A stretch of DNA of 64,000 nucleotides from the NCBI RefSeq assembly GCF_029873635.1, contig NC_080426.1, forward strand, positions 54,326,093-54,390,092, read 5' to 3'. The stretch comes from Malania oleifera. Lineage: Eukaryota > Streptophyta > Magnoliopsida > Santalales > Ximeniaceae. Below, in pieces: positions 11,490-24,801 of the stretch. The translations under genes were made by a program, and so were the position numbers. Position 1 is the stretch's first letter. Every line of letters starts with the position of its first letter. Below the pieces are notes generated by a model that saw nothing but the letters and a program-made list of their open reading frames with translations, did not search any database and was not told the origin of the DNA.

Positions 11490-14400
11490 GTCATCCTCCT
11501 CCAAGGACCGATGGTACTTGGATAGCAGGTGCTCATGGCACATGACCGGTGACAAGGGAAAACTCACTTCAATAGTTCCCAAGGATGGAGGCTATGTGAC
11601 ATTTGGTGATAATGCAAAATGACGCATCATCGGAGTAGGTAAGGTTGGTAAGAATTCCCTTCTTACTATTGATAATGTTTTATTGGTTGATGGGATGAAA
11701 CATAATTTACTTAGCATAAGTTAGGTGTGTGACGCAGGATGTAAAGTATCTTTTGAAAATGACAAATGCATAGTAGAGAATAAATCATATCACAAAGTAC
11801 TTTTTGTTGCCGATCGTCATGAAAATGTATATACTACTTCTCTTGATAACTTAGCTTCACAACAAGTCACCTATTTTTCTGCTGTAAATGAAGCTAGTTG
11901 GTTATGGCGTAGGCACTTAGGACATGCTAGCATGGACTTGTTGTCTAAACTTGTTAGAAAAAAAACTAGTAAAAGGCTTGCCTAAAATGTCATTTGTAAA
12001 AGATAAAATTTGTGATGTATGTCAAATGGGTAAGCAAACAAAATCTAATTTTAAGAAAAAGAAATTCATATCCACTACTAGACCACTTGATATGCTTTAT
12101 TTAGATTTGTTTGGTCCTAACTTTGTGCAAAGTATTGGTGGTAAATCATATGCTTTTGTAATTGTGGATGACTTTTCTAGATTCACATGGGTGTTGTTTC
12201 TTGCACATAAAAATGAATCATGTGAACAGTTCACCAAACTTTGTAGGAGAATTCAGAATGAAAAAAGATATAAGATAACTCATATAAAAAGTGATAGAGG
12301 CACAGAATTCAAAAATAAGAGCATAGAAAAATATTGTGACTTATAGGGCATGTCACATAATTTTTCTGCACCCATGACACCTCAACAAAATAGTGTGGCA
12401 GAAAGAAGCAAGAGGTCACTACAAGAAATGGGTAGAACAATGCTGAATGAACATAACTTACCTAAATATTTTTGGGTCGAGACCATTAATACTGCATGTT
12501 ATGTTATGAATAGAGTGTTGACAAGACCGTCAATTAATAAAACTCCTTATAAATTGCGAAACAATCATAAGCCTAATATTTCCTATTTTCATGTGTTTGG
12601 CTGTAAATACTTTGTGCTTAGGGATAATAAACACTTAGGAAAATTTTACTCTAAATCTGATGAAGGTATTTTCCTAGGTTATGCACTTAATAGTAAAGCA
12701 TATAGGGTTTTCAATAAAAGAACATTAACTATCATTGAATCTATTAATGTTGTATTTGATGAATCTAATCAATTTTCTAAGAAAGATGATAAAGACGATA
12801 TTGACATTAGAAAATGCTTAGATAAATTATCTCTTGAAAATAATGCAAGTGAAAACCCAGAAGAAAATGAAAAATCATCTGAAGATAATGAAAATCAGGA
12901 GTTGCCTAGAGAATGGAAATTCATTAGAAATCATCCTATAAATCAAATCATAGGTGTACCATCCCGTGGTGTAGCCACAAGATCCTCCTTAAGAAATCTA
13001 GTGAATCATTCTGCTTTCTTATCCCAAGAAGAACCTAAAAATATTAATGAAACCATAGAGGATGAGTTTTGGGTGATGTCCATGCAAGAAGAATTTAATC
13101 AATTTGAAAGAACCAAAGTGTGGACTCTAGTTCCTAGGCCTAATGATCACACAATTATTGGAACTAAATGGGTGTATAGAAATAAGAAATATGAGAATGG
13201 GGTATTAACAAAGAGTAACGCTAAACTAGTTGCCCAAGGGTACAACCAATAGGAAGGGATTGACTTTGATGAAACATATGCTCTTGTTGCTAAGTTAGAA
13301 ACCATTCGTATGCTACTTGCTTTTGTCGTTTTTAAAAATTTTAAATTGTTTCAAATGGATGTTAAAAGCGCTTTTCTAAATGGCTATATTAATTAAGAAG
13401 TATATGTAGGACAACCACCCTGTTTTAAAAATCATAAATATTCAAATCATGTTTACTGGTTTTCTAAGGCCTTGTATAGATTTCACAAGCTCCTAGAGCT
13501 TGGTATGAGAGGTTTAGTGGTTTTCTACTAGAAAACGGGTTTACACGTGGCAAAATTAACACTACACTTTACATCAAATCCAAAAATGATGATATGCTCC
13601 TTGTTCAAATTTATGTGGACGATATCATTTTTGGAGCAACGAATGATGAGTTGTGTAGTGAGTTTGCCAAATGCATGCAAAGTGAATTTGAAATGAGCAT
13701 GATGGGTGAAGTTAGTTTCTTCTTAGGGCAACAAATTAAACAAGCTAATCATGGAACTTTATATGCCAATCTAAATATATCAGGGACTTGCTAAAGAAAT
13801 TCAATATAGAAGATTGTAAAATTCTTGGTAGACTTATGAACTCTTCCATTAAGCTTGATAAAGATGAACAAGGAATTTCTATTGACGTAAAATTGTATTC
13901 TGGCATAATTGGAAGTCTCCTATATCTCTCTGCTAGTAGGCTGACATTATGTTTAGTGTGTGTATGTGTGTTAGGTTTTAGGCTGCCCTTAAGGAATCTC
14001 ATCTAAAAGCTGCTAAACGAATCCTTAGGTATCTAGTTGGGACTATAGAGTTAGGCTTGTGGTACCCTAAGCATACTACTTTTGAGATTGTTAGTTATAC
14101 TGATGCTAACTTTGGCGGTATTAAAGTTGATAGAATAAGTACCAGCGGCACTTGTCACTATTTGGGACAATCTCTTGTTTCTTGGTTCTCCAAGAAATAA
14201 AACTCAGTTGCCTTATCCATTGCCAAAACTGAATATATTGCGGCTGGAAGTTGTTGTGCCAAAACTCTTTATATGAAACAACAACTTATAGATTTTGGAT
14301 TGCATTATGATACAATACCGATTAAATGTGATAATACTAGTGCAATCAACATCTCTAAAAATCCTATCTCACATTCACGAACTAAACACATTGAGATCAG

Positions 14401-14563
14401 ACATCATTTTCTTCGTGATCATGTGCAAAAAGGAGATGTGGCTATTGAGTTTGTATGCACTAATGAACAATGGGTGGACATTTTCACTAAACCACTTCCC
14501 GAAGATAGGTTCATACAAATAAGACATGAGTTAGGTCTAATGCACAGTAGAGAGGCTTCTTAG
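11490..14563 (+). pseudogene. Broken Copia pol of element D (protease, integrase, RT, RNase H)
   Basis: Pol order is normal for Copia. Protease: near 11515 the motif reads LDSRCSWHMTGD, with the active-site DSG changed to DSR. Integrase: zinc-binding WRRHLGH and CDVCQMGK, catalytic LDLFGP and IKSDRGTEF, with the third catalytic region reading NSVAERSK. RT: LFQMDVKSAFLNG near 13347 and YVDDIIFG at 13612-13635, both with intact aspartates. RNase H: TDANFGG, STSGTCHYLGQS, and the C-terminal HIEIRHHFLRDH and IFTKPLPEDRF. At least six stops or frameshifts interrupt it, among them a stop after GYNQ at 13250-13252 and a scrambled stretch near 13470-13560. It ends at the natural stop 14561-14563. Confidence 0.9.
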
Positions 14564-14705
14564 ATATATCATAGTTTGCATAAATTAAGGGGGAGCTCTC
14601 TAATAAAATTTACAAGTCTTAGCAACTAATGTTATTGCTGACATGGCTATAACTTAGTGAATGAATTTTGTGCATAATTCTTATGACTATTCCATTATGC
14701 CATTG

Positions 14706-16577
14706 TGTTGGCCTAACTAGGCTTTTCAATCAATTTTGGGGATAACAAACAAAGGATATTTTAACTTGGAATGTTTGAGTTTTGGTGTTTCAGGAAAACA
14801 AGGATCACCGTTGACCATCAAGTTAGATAAACTAACAAGAGATCCAAAAAGAAGCTCAACGCATCACAATACTAATCAAAGCGTGGGAAGCCAAAATTAG
14901 CTCAAGCAAACATCCAAGGGATTTCAAAGCAAAAAGAAAGTGCATGATCTCAAGCTTAGCAAATAAGGTTTTAGGAAAACCAATGTACGTACTTCAAAGT
15001 CTAAATATCTATTTAAATATCTTTTGAAGCATTTTAGGGGAATTATCTAGACTTAGAGACTTACTTTAAAAACCCCGAAAAAAGTTTTATAAAAGGTTAA
15101 AGAAAGAAAGCAAATCATATTTTGCATAGGGATTAAAAATTTAGAAAACAAGAACATCAAAAGACTGAAAATATTCCTAGAAGTCTAAAGTGGCAACTTT
15201 AGATGACTGAACTCCAAGTTCAGTTGTCTAAAGAATTACTTCAGACATCTGAAGAATAAGCTCAGGCGTCTGAAGAATTGTTAGAGAAAAACTATAACTT
15301 CCAGAAGCACTTCGGTCATCTGAACTTAACTTTTTGGTCGTCTGAACGCGACACTTCGGTCGTCTGATCTTGACTTCAATCATCTGACCTTGTATCCAGT
15401 TCACTTTATTTAAAGGATCAGGAACTTCAGATGACTGAACTCGAGTGTTCAGTCGTCTGAACACTGTTAACGGGTAGAAAATTTCAAAACTTTATTTTTA
15501 AAATTTGAGTTCCTTGGGCTCCGATGTTTCTAAAAGATTGGGAAATACAATAAGGAAACTTGTTTGAATGCCTATAAATACATGGTTTTCCAATTCAAAA
15601 CACAACCAAGTATTGAAAAATCTACCTTAAGCTCTTTTGCTCTCAAAGTCTCAACTTGTTCATCCTTTGCAAACTGAAAGTGCTGGTCTTCTAAGATCAT
15701 TTATCATCAATCCCTGAGTTCTACTTGATGATTTCTCATCTGGAGAAAAGGAAGTTTGCTGAAATCTATTCTTAAGCTTCAAAAGTGTATTTCATTCTTG
15801 ATATTTACTTTTTGAAGTACATAGATTTGAATTGTGTACTAATTTGCTCTTTGTGTGAGCACTCTTTGTACACAATCCTCTTATTGTTTCTCTTGTAGTT
15901 TTTGGACGATTCCAGGTTGTTGGACCGTTGACCAAGTGAGAGTACATCGTTTGGAGAAGGTGGGCTCCAGCCTTAACAAAGGAGTATTGTAATCAGTGTT
16001 CTTCCGCCCGGTAAAGGAACTGTGATAGTGGAACCCTTTGGTAATTTTCCAAGGGCGAGGACGTAGGCTGTGTTGAAGTCAAACCTCGTAAAATATTTGT
16101 GTCCCTCTCTCTCTTCCTTATTCATTGTTTTTCTGCACAATATATCTTTGTGTATACTAAAGTGCAAATTGCAAGGCTTGAGATTAAAATCAAAGGAAGA
16201 CTCTTGATATTTAGAAAGCAGGTTTTGATTAACCGTTTGCGAAAACCCAAAAGGAAGTACGCTAGTTAATTTTCAAAAATCTTATTCAAGAGAAGCACAA
16301 GCAAAGGTTTCATCCAAAGAAGGTTGCAAACATTTACACGGCAGCTAATGAAAGGCTTAACAAACTTGCATGATTATTTGAATGCTTTGGTAAATTGGTT
16401 TGTGTGTTTAAATTTCAGTATCTTGTGGTGTGTGGGATTTTGGTTGCGGTTATTAGTTTATTGATTTATTTTTCTCATTGTTGTATTAAAACAAGTAAAC
16501 TTTCAAAAAAGGTCAAAATATTAAAATAATCCAATCCCCCCCCCCCCACCCCTCTTAGGACAACTATCCTAATTTCA
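14706..16577 (+). repeat. 5' LTR of element A
   Basis: Runs from tgttggcctaactagg to cctaatttca. It contains the ttcagacgwctgaa motif array (15200-15470), TATAAATA at 15573-15580, the leader element gcgaggacgtaggctg...aaacctcg at 16056-16088 and a long poly-C tract near 16537. Confidence 0.92.
15195..15580 (+). promoter_or_regulatory. U3 motif array and TATA box, 5' LTR of A
   Basis: About a dozen copies in both orientations of cttcagacgtctgaa or ggtcgtctgaac variants (for example 15238, 15262, 15310, 15334, 15356, 15427, 15449). The last, ttcagtcgtctgaacactg, is about 105 bp upstream of TATAAATA (15573-15580). Confidence 0.65.
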
Positions 16578-16579
16578 AT

Positions 16580-16591
16580 TGGTATCAGAGC
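16580..16591 (+). other. Primer-binding site of element A
   Basis: TGGTATCAGAGC, a perfect match to the 3' end of initiator tRNA-Met, two bases after the 5' LTR. Confidence 0.95.
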
Positions 16592-16632
16592 CTAGTTATA
16601 GTAATTCCTAACAAGAAACTATAAAAAATCAA

Positions 16633-18399
16633 ATGACAAATGTAGGAGTATCACCCTTCGGTGAAGGCCAATCCTCAACCCATCCACCAATATTTTGTGG
16701 ATACAACTATACCTTTTGGAAAAAGAGAATGCAAATATATCTCCAACACATGGATTGGAAAACATGGGAAGTAGTTATGGATGGAAACCTCATACCCACT
16801 AAGATAGTTGATGGAAAATAGATTCCAAAAGAGAAAAAGGATATGACTGATTTCGATTATAAAATGCTTCAAATTATTTCAAGCGCTATAAATGCTTTAT
16901 ACTATCCTTTAGATGCTAACGAATTTAATAGGGTCATGGCCTGCAAAACGGCTAAGGAGATTTGGGACAAACTAGAAGTAACATATGAAGGAACAATTGA
17001 TGTTAAAGACAATAGGATAAACTTGTTAACAAGCGAATATGAAGCATTTAAGATGAATTCAGATGAAACAATATCAAGTATGTACACCAGATTTACCCAC
17101 ATAATAAATTCCTTAAGTGCCCTAGGAAAAACTTATACTACCTACAAAATAATTAGAAAAATTCTAAAAGGCCCTCCCTCCATATGGGAACCAAAGGCTA
17201 CAGCTATCACAAAAGGTAGAAACCTTAAGACCACCTCTTTAGATGAACTCATAGGTTCACTTCTTACCTATGAAATGGCTTTAAAAGAAAGGAATCCTAA
17301 ACCAAAGCATAAAAGATCCATTGCACTAAAAGCGTCTAGCCACAGCTCAAGTGAAGAGGAAAGTGAAACAAGTGACTTAGATCAAGATGAATTAGCATTC
17401 ATCACTAAGAGACTAAGTAAGTTTTGTAGAAGGAATTAAAGATTTCCTAGAAAGTTTAATAAAAGGAAACCTGAAAAAGGAGAGACAAGTAGAAAATAAA
17501 ATAAAAGTAAGAATGAACCTCCAATATGATATCACTATAAGAAACCAGGGCATATCAAACCAGACTGCCCGTTGCTCAAGAAAGACAAGAAGAAAAAGAA
17601 GGAAGCTATGAAGGCCACTTGGGATGACTCAAGCTCCAGCGAGACGGAAAATGAATCAAGTGGACAAGAGATGGCAAATATATGCTTCATAGCGAATGAT
17701 GAAGAGGTAAATTCCTACTACTCTTCAACTGAACCATACAATGAGTCTTGTGATGAGTCATGTGATAGTATGCCTTCTTACAAGGAATTACAAGCTGAGT
17801 TGTTTTCTCTACATAAAAGATTCATAAAAATTTCCAAGAGAAATATAACCTTGAAAGATCAATATAAAGAACTATTGAAGCAATTTGAATTATTCAAAAC
17901 CTTTGAAAAAGAAAAAGACTTTTGTATTAAGAAGTTAGAAGAAGAAGCAAATAAAGTAACTCAAGAATTAGGCAAAACTCATGAAGATAATTTGAATAAG
18001 AAGGATTTAGAAGTAAATGAACTTAAGAAATTAGTAGTGGATAAGGAGAAAATTATATATAATTTTACCAAAGGTAAAGAAAATTTTGAAAAAATGATTG
18101 GATAGCAAAGGCTACATGGAAATAAAGAAGGGATAGGTTATAATAGTAAAACAAATAAAAAGAATAAGAAATTATACATGGGATACTTTGTCAAGGAAGC
18201 CAAGCACTATGCTAGCACTTCCTCAAACAACAAACATGAACACGCCACTTGCTATATGTGCAAAACTAAAGGTCATGTAATGTTCAACTGCCCATTAAAA
18301 TGAAAATATGTTAAAATTTAAGGAGAATGGAGAGTCAATAATGGAACTAAAAAAATTTCAAAGAAAAATAAGAGAATTTGGGTTCCAAAGACTAACACA
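16633..18399 (+). pseudogene. gag of element A
   Basis: All in one frame from ATG 16633. The N-terminal Gag domain includes SPFGEGQSSTHPPIFCG and YTFWKKRMQIYLQ; the middle has the retrotransposon Gag signature AKEIWDKLEVTYEGT...MYTRFTHIINSL; then a lysine/acidic linker, a first knuckle whose two leading cysteines are lost (TGA and Tyr) near 17528, a coiled coil (17780-18100), and an intact second knuckle C-YM-C-KTKG-H-VMFN-C near 18252. Stops interrupt at 16819, 17437, 17497, 17527, 18103, 18301 and near 18319. Expected product: virus-like particle protein. There is no stop before the protease region, so Gag and Pol were probably one frame originally. Confidence 0.9.
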
Positions 18400-19340
18400 A
18401 TGAATCCTTCATTGTTGGTTTGCTTTAGGACAACACCTTCAACGGATAAGTGGTACCTTGACAGCGGGTGTTCAAGGCACATGACCGGTGATAAGACCAA
18501 GTTTACCACACTAAGACAAAAGGATGGAGGATACGTCACCTTCGGCAACAATGCCAAAGGTAAAATTATTGGCATTGCAGAAATAGGTAAAGAACCTTCT
18601 CTCACTATTGACAATGTATTATTAGTAGAAGGATTGAAACACAACTTTTTAAGCATTAACCAATTAAGTGACAAAGGGTTTGAAATAGCCTTTAAGAAAG
18701 AAAAAATGCATTATCCAAAATCTTAAGAACAATGAAACCTTATTTATAACTCATAGGATAAATAATGTTTATTGTATAAATCTTGAGAACTTAGTAAATC
18801 AGAACATAACTTGTTTGGCAGCAATGAATGAAATAAGTTGGTTATGGCATAGGAAACTAGGACATGCTAGCATGGACCTATTATCCAAATTATAAAAAAA
18901 AAAAAAAAATCTTGTAAAAGGATTACCAAATACCAAATTCATAAAAGACAAGATGTGTGATGCATGCCAAAAGGGAAAGCAAGTCAAAACAAGCTTCAAA
19001 AAGAAAAAGTATATATCTACTAAAAGACCCCTAGAATTATTACATCTAGACTTATTTGGTCCAACTAGAACCTTAAGCCTAGGAGATAAATAGTATGCTA
19101 TTGCAATAGTCGGTGATTATTCAAGATTTACTTGGGTATTATTCTTAGCAAATAAAATGAAGCCTGTGACATGCTAATCACCTTATGCAAGAAATTACAA
19201 AATGAAAAGGACTATAATGTAACAAGATTTAGAAGTGATCAAGGTAGGGAGTTTAAAAACAAAGAGATTGACAAATTCTATAACGAACGTGGAATAAATC
19301 ATAATTTTTCAACACCTAGGACTCCACAACAAAATGGAGT

Positions 19341-21024
19341 TGTAAGAACTCGAACTGTGATAATGGGCTTATATATATAAGAGAGGGACATTTTTGTAAA
19401 AGACCAGATTCGTCGACAAATTCAGTGAAAGATTCGTCGACGAAGGCACCATTTCGTCGACGAAAGTGAGCCGGGTCAAAGGGCTATAAAAGGAAATTTC
19501 TATTACTTCTTCCCTACTCTTCTTCTCTCTATATTTCTTCGCTGATCATTGATGGAATCGAAAAATGGAAGTTACCATGAGGATCGTGGAAGGATTCTCT
19601 ACAACTTCTATGGATTAGAATCTCATTTTTGAGGTTTTCGAGTTTTGGCAAAAAATTGAGATAAGGCTCAATTTTCATTTCTGATCTGGTAGTCTTGTAG
19701 GTAACTGTCTCATGAACATATTCTGTACCGTGATTTGTAGGTTTTGGAACTCAGTTCGCTGTTTAAGAGCCTTGGAGTTCGGAATTTGGTATTCAGGGAA
19801 AAGGTAAGGGGAAACAATGTTATATTGGTTATTTTTGAAATCGGACTCAATGGAACTGTGGTCCACGGTCCTGTGTATGTTTTGACTACTCATTTAGGGG
19901 GATCTAACAGGGAAAACTATGGGTTTTTCATTATTGCACTTTTGGGAAAAAGGGGGCGACGGGCTGAATTCAGGGTTTTGTTGAAAATTGAGTATATGTG
20001 TGATTTATACTATGATATTGGGATGGTCGTACCTTGACTTTGTTTAAACTGTATTTTTTTGAAAAACCATGATTTAGATTACCAAATGAGTGTGGTTTCT
20101 TAGGTTATATGAGCATGTATGCGTGTGTGATATGCGGAATTACTGATAGGAACGCGATTCCAAAATGATTCTAAGTACTGAGAGTGTCCAACTCTATATC
20201 CGAGGGTGTGTGTTTATTGCCTGCCACGTAGGTAAGAGTGTCCGGCTCTATATCTAAGGGTGTGAGCCTATTCCAGCAGATCAGGCCAAAGGATGTGGAT
20301 CCACCAGTTAGTGCCGGTACGATGCCATGGGAGTCGAGGACTAGCCATGTGCCGGTGGCGCGGTGCTTCGCGGGTTTGCTACAGGCCAACTCCGGAATGC
20401 TGGACCGGCTTTGGGCCAATGAGTGTGATGACACTGTGTATTACTGATCATGTGTGTGTATTGTGACGGGGCTGCGTATAAATGGTCATCGTATGCGTGC
20501 GTGTATGCACTGTGTGAATTAGTGCTAGATTGCATTCAACTTTGTGTATGTTGTATCATGATAACACTCAAATACCACACACCGATATAAACTGCGTTCT
20601 TCCTTACTGAGATGTGTCTCACCCCTGCTGTATGTACATTTTTACAGGTCCTTCGAGTAATCGGAACTAGCGTCCTGGTGTAGGGAGTGTAGTGGACGGT
20701 GTACTGCATTAGTGCTTGGATAAGTGCTAGGACTGTAGTTTGTTAGGTTGCCATTTTGAGTTGTATTTGGGCACCCAATTTGTACATTTTTTTAGAGTCA
20801 TGTTCTGCTCTTGTATAGACTCTGGTATGGTACTGCATATGTTGAAATAGAATGACTTTTTTCGCTACGTATATGATTGTGGTTGGATGTGTTTAGGGTG
20901 CCTAGGAACCCCACGGGGTCGGACCCTCATCCATTGTACTGTATCTGTGATGATTTGTATGATACAGGGACAAGTTAGGTTACATTCTCACCCCTAGGTC
21001 CCATATCGGGTTCGGGGCGTGACA
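19341..21024 (+). mobile_element. Solo LTR of a Ty3/Gypsy element (Tekay/Del-like)
   Basis: A 1684-bp block beginning TGTAAGAACTCG and ending GGGGCGTGACA, flanked by the exact duplication GGAGT (19336-19340 and 21025-21029). Removing it plus one duplicate restores the integrase reading frame of element A, which proves it is an insertion. It has no coding capacity. A TATAAAAG box is at 19485-19492, just after three TTCGTCGACGAA palindromes. The end (accccacggggtcgg...ggggcgtgaca) is typical of chromovirus LTRs; the lineage name is an inference. Confidence 0.9.
19409..19492 (+). promoter_or_regulatory. Triple TTCGTCGACGAA palindrome and TATA box of the Gypsy solo LTR
   Basis: Three copies of the 12-bp palindrome: 19409-19420 (decayed to ttcgtcgacaaa), 19433-19444 and 19453-19464 (both perfect). 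TATAAAAG follows at 19485-19492, about 20 bp after the last copy. Confidence 0.7.
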
Positions 21025-23199
21025 GGAGTTGTAGAAAGAAAAAGTAGAACCCTACAAGAAATGGCAAGAACAATGATAAACAAAAATAACCTACCTAAAT
21101 ACTTTTGGGCAGAAGCTATGAATACAACTTGTTATATTGTAAATAGGGTATCTATAAGATCAAGTATAGACAAAACACCGTATAAACTATGGAAAGGTAG
21201 AAAACCTAATATCTCCTACTTTCATGTATTCGGATGCAAATGTTTTATTCTTAACACTAAAGATGATTTAGGAAAGTTTGATGCAAAATCTAATGAAGGA
21301 ATCTTCTTAGGCTACTTTACAAATAGCAAAGCTTATAGAGTTTATAATAGAAGAACTCTTACTATTATTGAATCAATACACATAACGTTTGATGAATCAA
21401 ATAATTATGACAATAAAGTTAAGATTGATGAAAAATAAGTTATTCCATAAAAAGAAGAAGATCTTGAAATAAAAGAAGAAAACAATGATGAAGCTTCAAA
21501 TGAAAACATAATAGAAAATCTAGAATTACCTAAAGAATGGAAATATGCTAAAAGTCACCCAAAAGAACAAATTCTTGGTGAAACATCAAAAAGAATAACC
21601 ACTAGAGCCTTATTGAAAAACATTTGCAACCATTATGCTTTTTTGTCTCAAGATGAACCCAAGAACATTGAAGAAGCCTTAAAAGATGATTCTTGGATTA
21701 TAGTTATGTAGGAGGAACTAAATCAATTTGAAAGGAGTCAAGTGTGGGAACTTATACCTAAACCCAAAGATAAATCAATCATAGGAACTAAATGGGTGTT
21801 TAGAAATAAAAAGGATGAAAATGGGGTAGTTATAAGAAATAAAGTTAGGCTAGTAGCACAAGGTTATAATCAAGAAGAAGGTATTGATTACGATGAAACC
21901 TTTGCTCCCATAGGTAGAATGGAAGCAATTAGGATGCTCCTAACTTATGCAACCCATAAGTATTTTAAGTTATACCAAATGGATGTGAAGAGTGCATTCT
22001 TAAATGGATATATAAATGAGGAAGTGTATGTTAAACAACCTCCAGGTTTTGAAAATTCAAAAAATCCAAATCATGCATTTAAGTTTACAAAAGGTTTGTA
22101 TGGTTTGAAACAAGCTCCTAGAGCTTGGTATAAGAGGCTAAGTAAATTTTTGCTCAAAAATGAATTTTCAAAAGGAATGGTAGATAACACTCTATTTATC
22201 AAAACCAAAAACAAAGAAATGCTTATTGTTCAAATATATGTGAATGATATTATATTCGGAGCTACAAATGAGGAACTATGCAAAGACTTTGCCACATGTA
22301 TGCAAAAAAGAATTTGAAATGAGTATGATGGGAGAGTTAAATTATTTTCTAAGATTACAAATTAAAAAAGCAAAAGACGGGACATTTATAAATCAAACTA
22401 AATATATTAAAGATATGCTTAAAAAGTTTGATATAGAACAAAGTAAACTCATAGGAACCCCTATGAGTACATCAACAAGCCTTGATAGAGATGAGAAAGG
22501 AAAACAAGTAGACATAAATAATTCATAGTTTACTATATCTAACTGCTAGTAGACCCAATATTATGTTTAGTGTATGTATGTGTGCTAGGTTTCAATCAGC
22601 ACCTAAGGAATCACATCTAATAATCGTTAAGAGGATACTTAGATACTTGCTAGGAACACTTGAACTAGGTCTATGGTATCCAAAGGATATTGGTTTTGAT
22701 ATGATAAGCTATTTCGATACTGATTATGTCGGATGTAAGATTGATAGAAAGAGTACTAGTGGCACATGTCACTTCCTAGGACAATCTTTAGTATCTTGGT
22801 TCTCAAAGAAAAAAAACTCCATGGCCTTGTCAACAGCCGAAGCTAAATATGTACCAGCCGGAAGTTGTTGTGCACAAATTCTATACATGAAACAACAATT
22901 AAAAGACTTTAATCTAGATTATAAGACAATACCAATAAAGTGTGATAACACTAGTGTTATAAATATATTTAAAAATCCAATTTCACACTCAAGAACCAAA
23001 CATATAAATATAAGGCATCATTTCTTGAGAGATCATGTCCAAAAAAAAGGATATAATTCTTGAATTCATTAATACAAGTGACCAATGGGTAGACATTTTT
23101 ACAAAACCCCTAAGTGAAGAAAGATTGATACACATTAGAAGAGAACTTGGATTAATTCGTAGTAGAGAAGTGTGTTAGAAAAGAAATTTCAAAATCTTT

Positions 23200-23388
23200 C
23201 TAATCTTCGGTCGTCTGAACTAAAAACTTCAGACGACTTAACACTGTAGTAAACATGTTCAGATGACTAAACCTAGAACTTCAGATGACTGGGAGGCTAC
23301 TAACTCTTCAAATTCCAGAACTAAAAATCTTCAGACAACTGAAGATAATCCTCAGTCATCTAAAGTCATGAGATTTAAATATAAAAAC
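23200..23388 (+). promoter_or_regulatory. Internal palindromic motif cluster before the third ORF of A
   Basis: Between the end of pol and the third ORF are at least seven copies of the LTR-type motif (cttcggtcgtctgaac at 23205, cttcagacgacttaacactg at 23227, ttcagatgactaaacc, cttcagatgactggg, cttcagacaactgaag, cctcagtcatctaaag). An AT-rich TATA-like stretch atttaaatataaaaacc (about 23371-23388) follows, then the ORF start at 23566. The layout copies the LTR promoter, which suggests a separate promoter for the third ORF. That role is an inference. Confidence 0.5.
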
Positions 23389-23565
23389 CATCCTTAAAAC
23401 CCTAATTTCAGCCTTTTGAAGTTTGTTGTTCTACTCGTCCAAACCTATCTCTCTCTCTTCCTCTTCACCCTCACCCAAAAATCTCTTAATCTGAAGCTTG
23501 ATTCTCTCTTCTGAGGTCCATTCAAAAAAACCTAGGGTTTTTGTAATCAGGCTTCTTCATCGAAT

Positions 23566-24801
23566 ATGCCACATATTAAGCAAATAGCCAATCGTGGCTC
23601 TTCGTCTGGCAGGGATAAGCCAAATCTTGATAAATCGATGGTTGCACCTCGAGCCAAGCTTTGTTACCGTACTTCCACCGACACCATAGATCCTATTCTT
23701 GGAAAGGTATTGGATATCTCATTCCTAAAAAGTGAATTTCCATAAATCTTTCCTTTATTCATAAATATAGGGTGGTTTGATTTTGTTACCCAGCAACCAA
23801 AAGGAATTTACCCTCATCTTATTAAATTCTTTTATGCCAATATGACTTATGAAAATGGCATTTTCTCTTATGAAGTAAAAGGGAAGAAAATCTTTCTAAA
23901 TTCTAAAATTTTATCTCCCATTTTCAAAATTACTCTAGGTGTATTTGATTGTCCTATGTTTGCTCAATCCTGGATTTTAGAACAAGAGTTTACCCCTGAA
24001 ACTTTCCTCCCATTAATCATGGAAAGCGAACCAATTTATTTCGGGCATCGTCCTTTGTACAAGAAACTTAGTTTGAAAACTCAAATTTTACATAAAATCG
24101 TTGCCACTAACATCCTACCTAAACAAGGTTCATTTGATCACCTTTCGTATATTGAATGCTTCATTCTTTGGTGTCTACTCAAAGGGAAGAAACTAGATTT
24201 GGCTAGTTTAATTATCAAATGGATGTGGGCCAAACTAGAGTCCTCCCAAGTTGTTCTTTTTTATGGAGGTGTCCTCACTCTTCTTTTCTCTCACCTTCTT
24301 GTCTCCACTAGCTCTGAATTCTTCATAAAGAGAACTCGTTATGATTTTTTAATGTGACCTCTCTAAAGCAAATGGTTTATGACAAAGGAAGTTCAGGTTG
24401 GTACTTGAAATCAAGCAGAACTTCGCATGCTCCAACAATTGCCACCTCAACCTCAGCCTCAGCAGCAACACTTGCTTCTCCCACTCATGATTTGAGATCC
24501 TCCCACGCTGCACCTTCATGGCTTTTATCATTTCAAAAGGACTTCTCTAGTTTCTCATATGAAGTGCGCACTGGGCTTAGTAGCATTAACGAAAAAATTA
24601 CATCCCTTGATCAGTGCATCACTAGAAATTGAGAAGTATCAGGCTAGCTCTTCTCGAGGAGGTGATCCCATGGATATCAGCTCAGACCCTCGAAGTGAAG
24701 ATGATAGTTCTAATAATGAAGCAGGTTCTGACGAAGAAGAGGGAGAACAAGAAGAAGAAGAAGAAGAAGAAGAAGAAGGAATTGAGGAGGAAGGAAGCTA
24801 A
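23566..24801 (+). pseudogene. Third ORF of element A (putative plant transposon protein-like)
   Basis: From ATG 23566 (MPHIKQIANRGSSSG) the frame runs with one stop (TAA about 23743) through WFDFVTQQPKG, FYANMTYENG, EVKGKKIFLNS, ILSPIFKITLG, KQGSFDHLSYIECF and KWMWAKLESSQVV. A one-base loss near 24349 shifts it (LKQMVYDKGSSGWYLKSSR, then PSWLLSFQKDFSSFS), and a second shift near 24600 leads to DPMDISSDP and a long Glu-rich tail ending at 24801. The domain resembles the family annotated in plants as putative plant transposon protein (Pfam Transposase_32); this is from memory of its motifs. There is no signal peptide or membrane segment, so it is not an envelope protein. Function unknown. Confidence 0.7.

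Larger units (their letters stand above)
18400..23178 (+). pseudogene. pol of element A, integrase split by a Gypsy solo LTR
   Basis: Protease LDSGCSRHMTGD (DSG at 18460-18468). A one-base insertion near 18715 breaks the frame. Integrase: zinc-binding HRKLGH and CDACQKGK, first Asp in LDLFGP near 19047, second in RSDQGREF near 19232; the third catalytic segment is cut between NG and VVERK by the solo LTR (19341-21024). A run of 16 A near 18894 shifts the frame again. RT: LYQMDVKSAFLNG near 21973 is intact, but the YVDD box reads YVNDIIFG (Asn at 22243-22245), which should abolish catalysis. A shift near 22304 follows, then RNase H (STSGTCHFLGQS, ALSTAEAKY) and the C-terminal HINIRHHFLRDH. The natural stop is at 23176-23178. 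Confidence 0.92.

Noticed and set aside
19381-20535. Several 60-100 codon ORFs in 19744-20535
   Set aside because: All lie in the Gypsy solo LTR, overlap on both strands, and have no domain.
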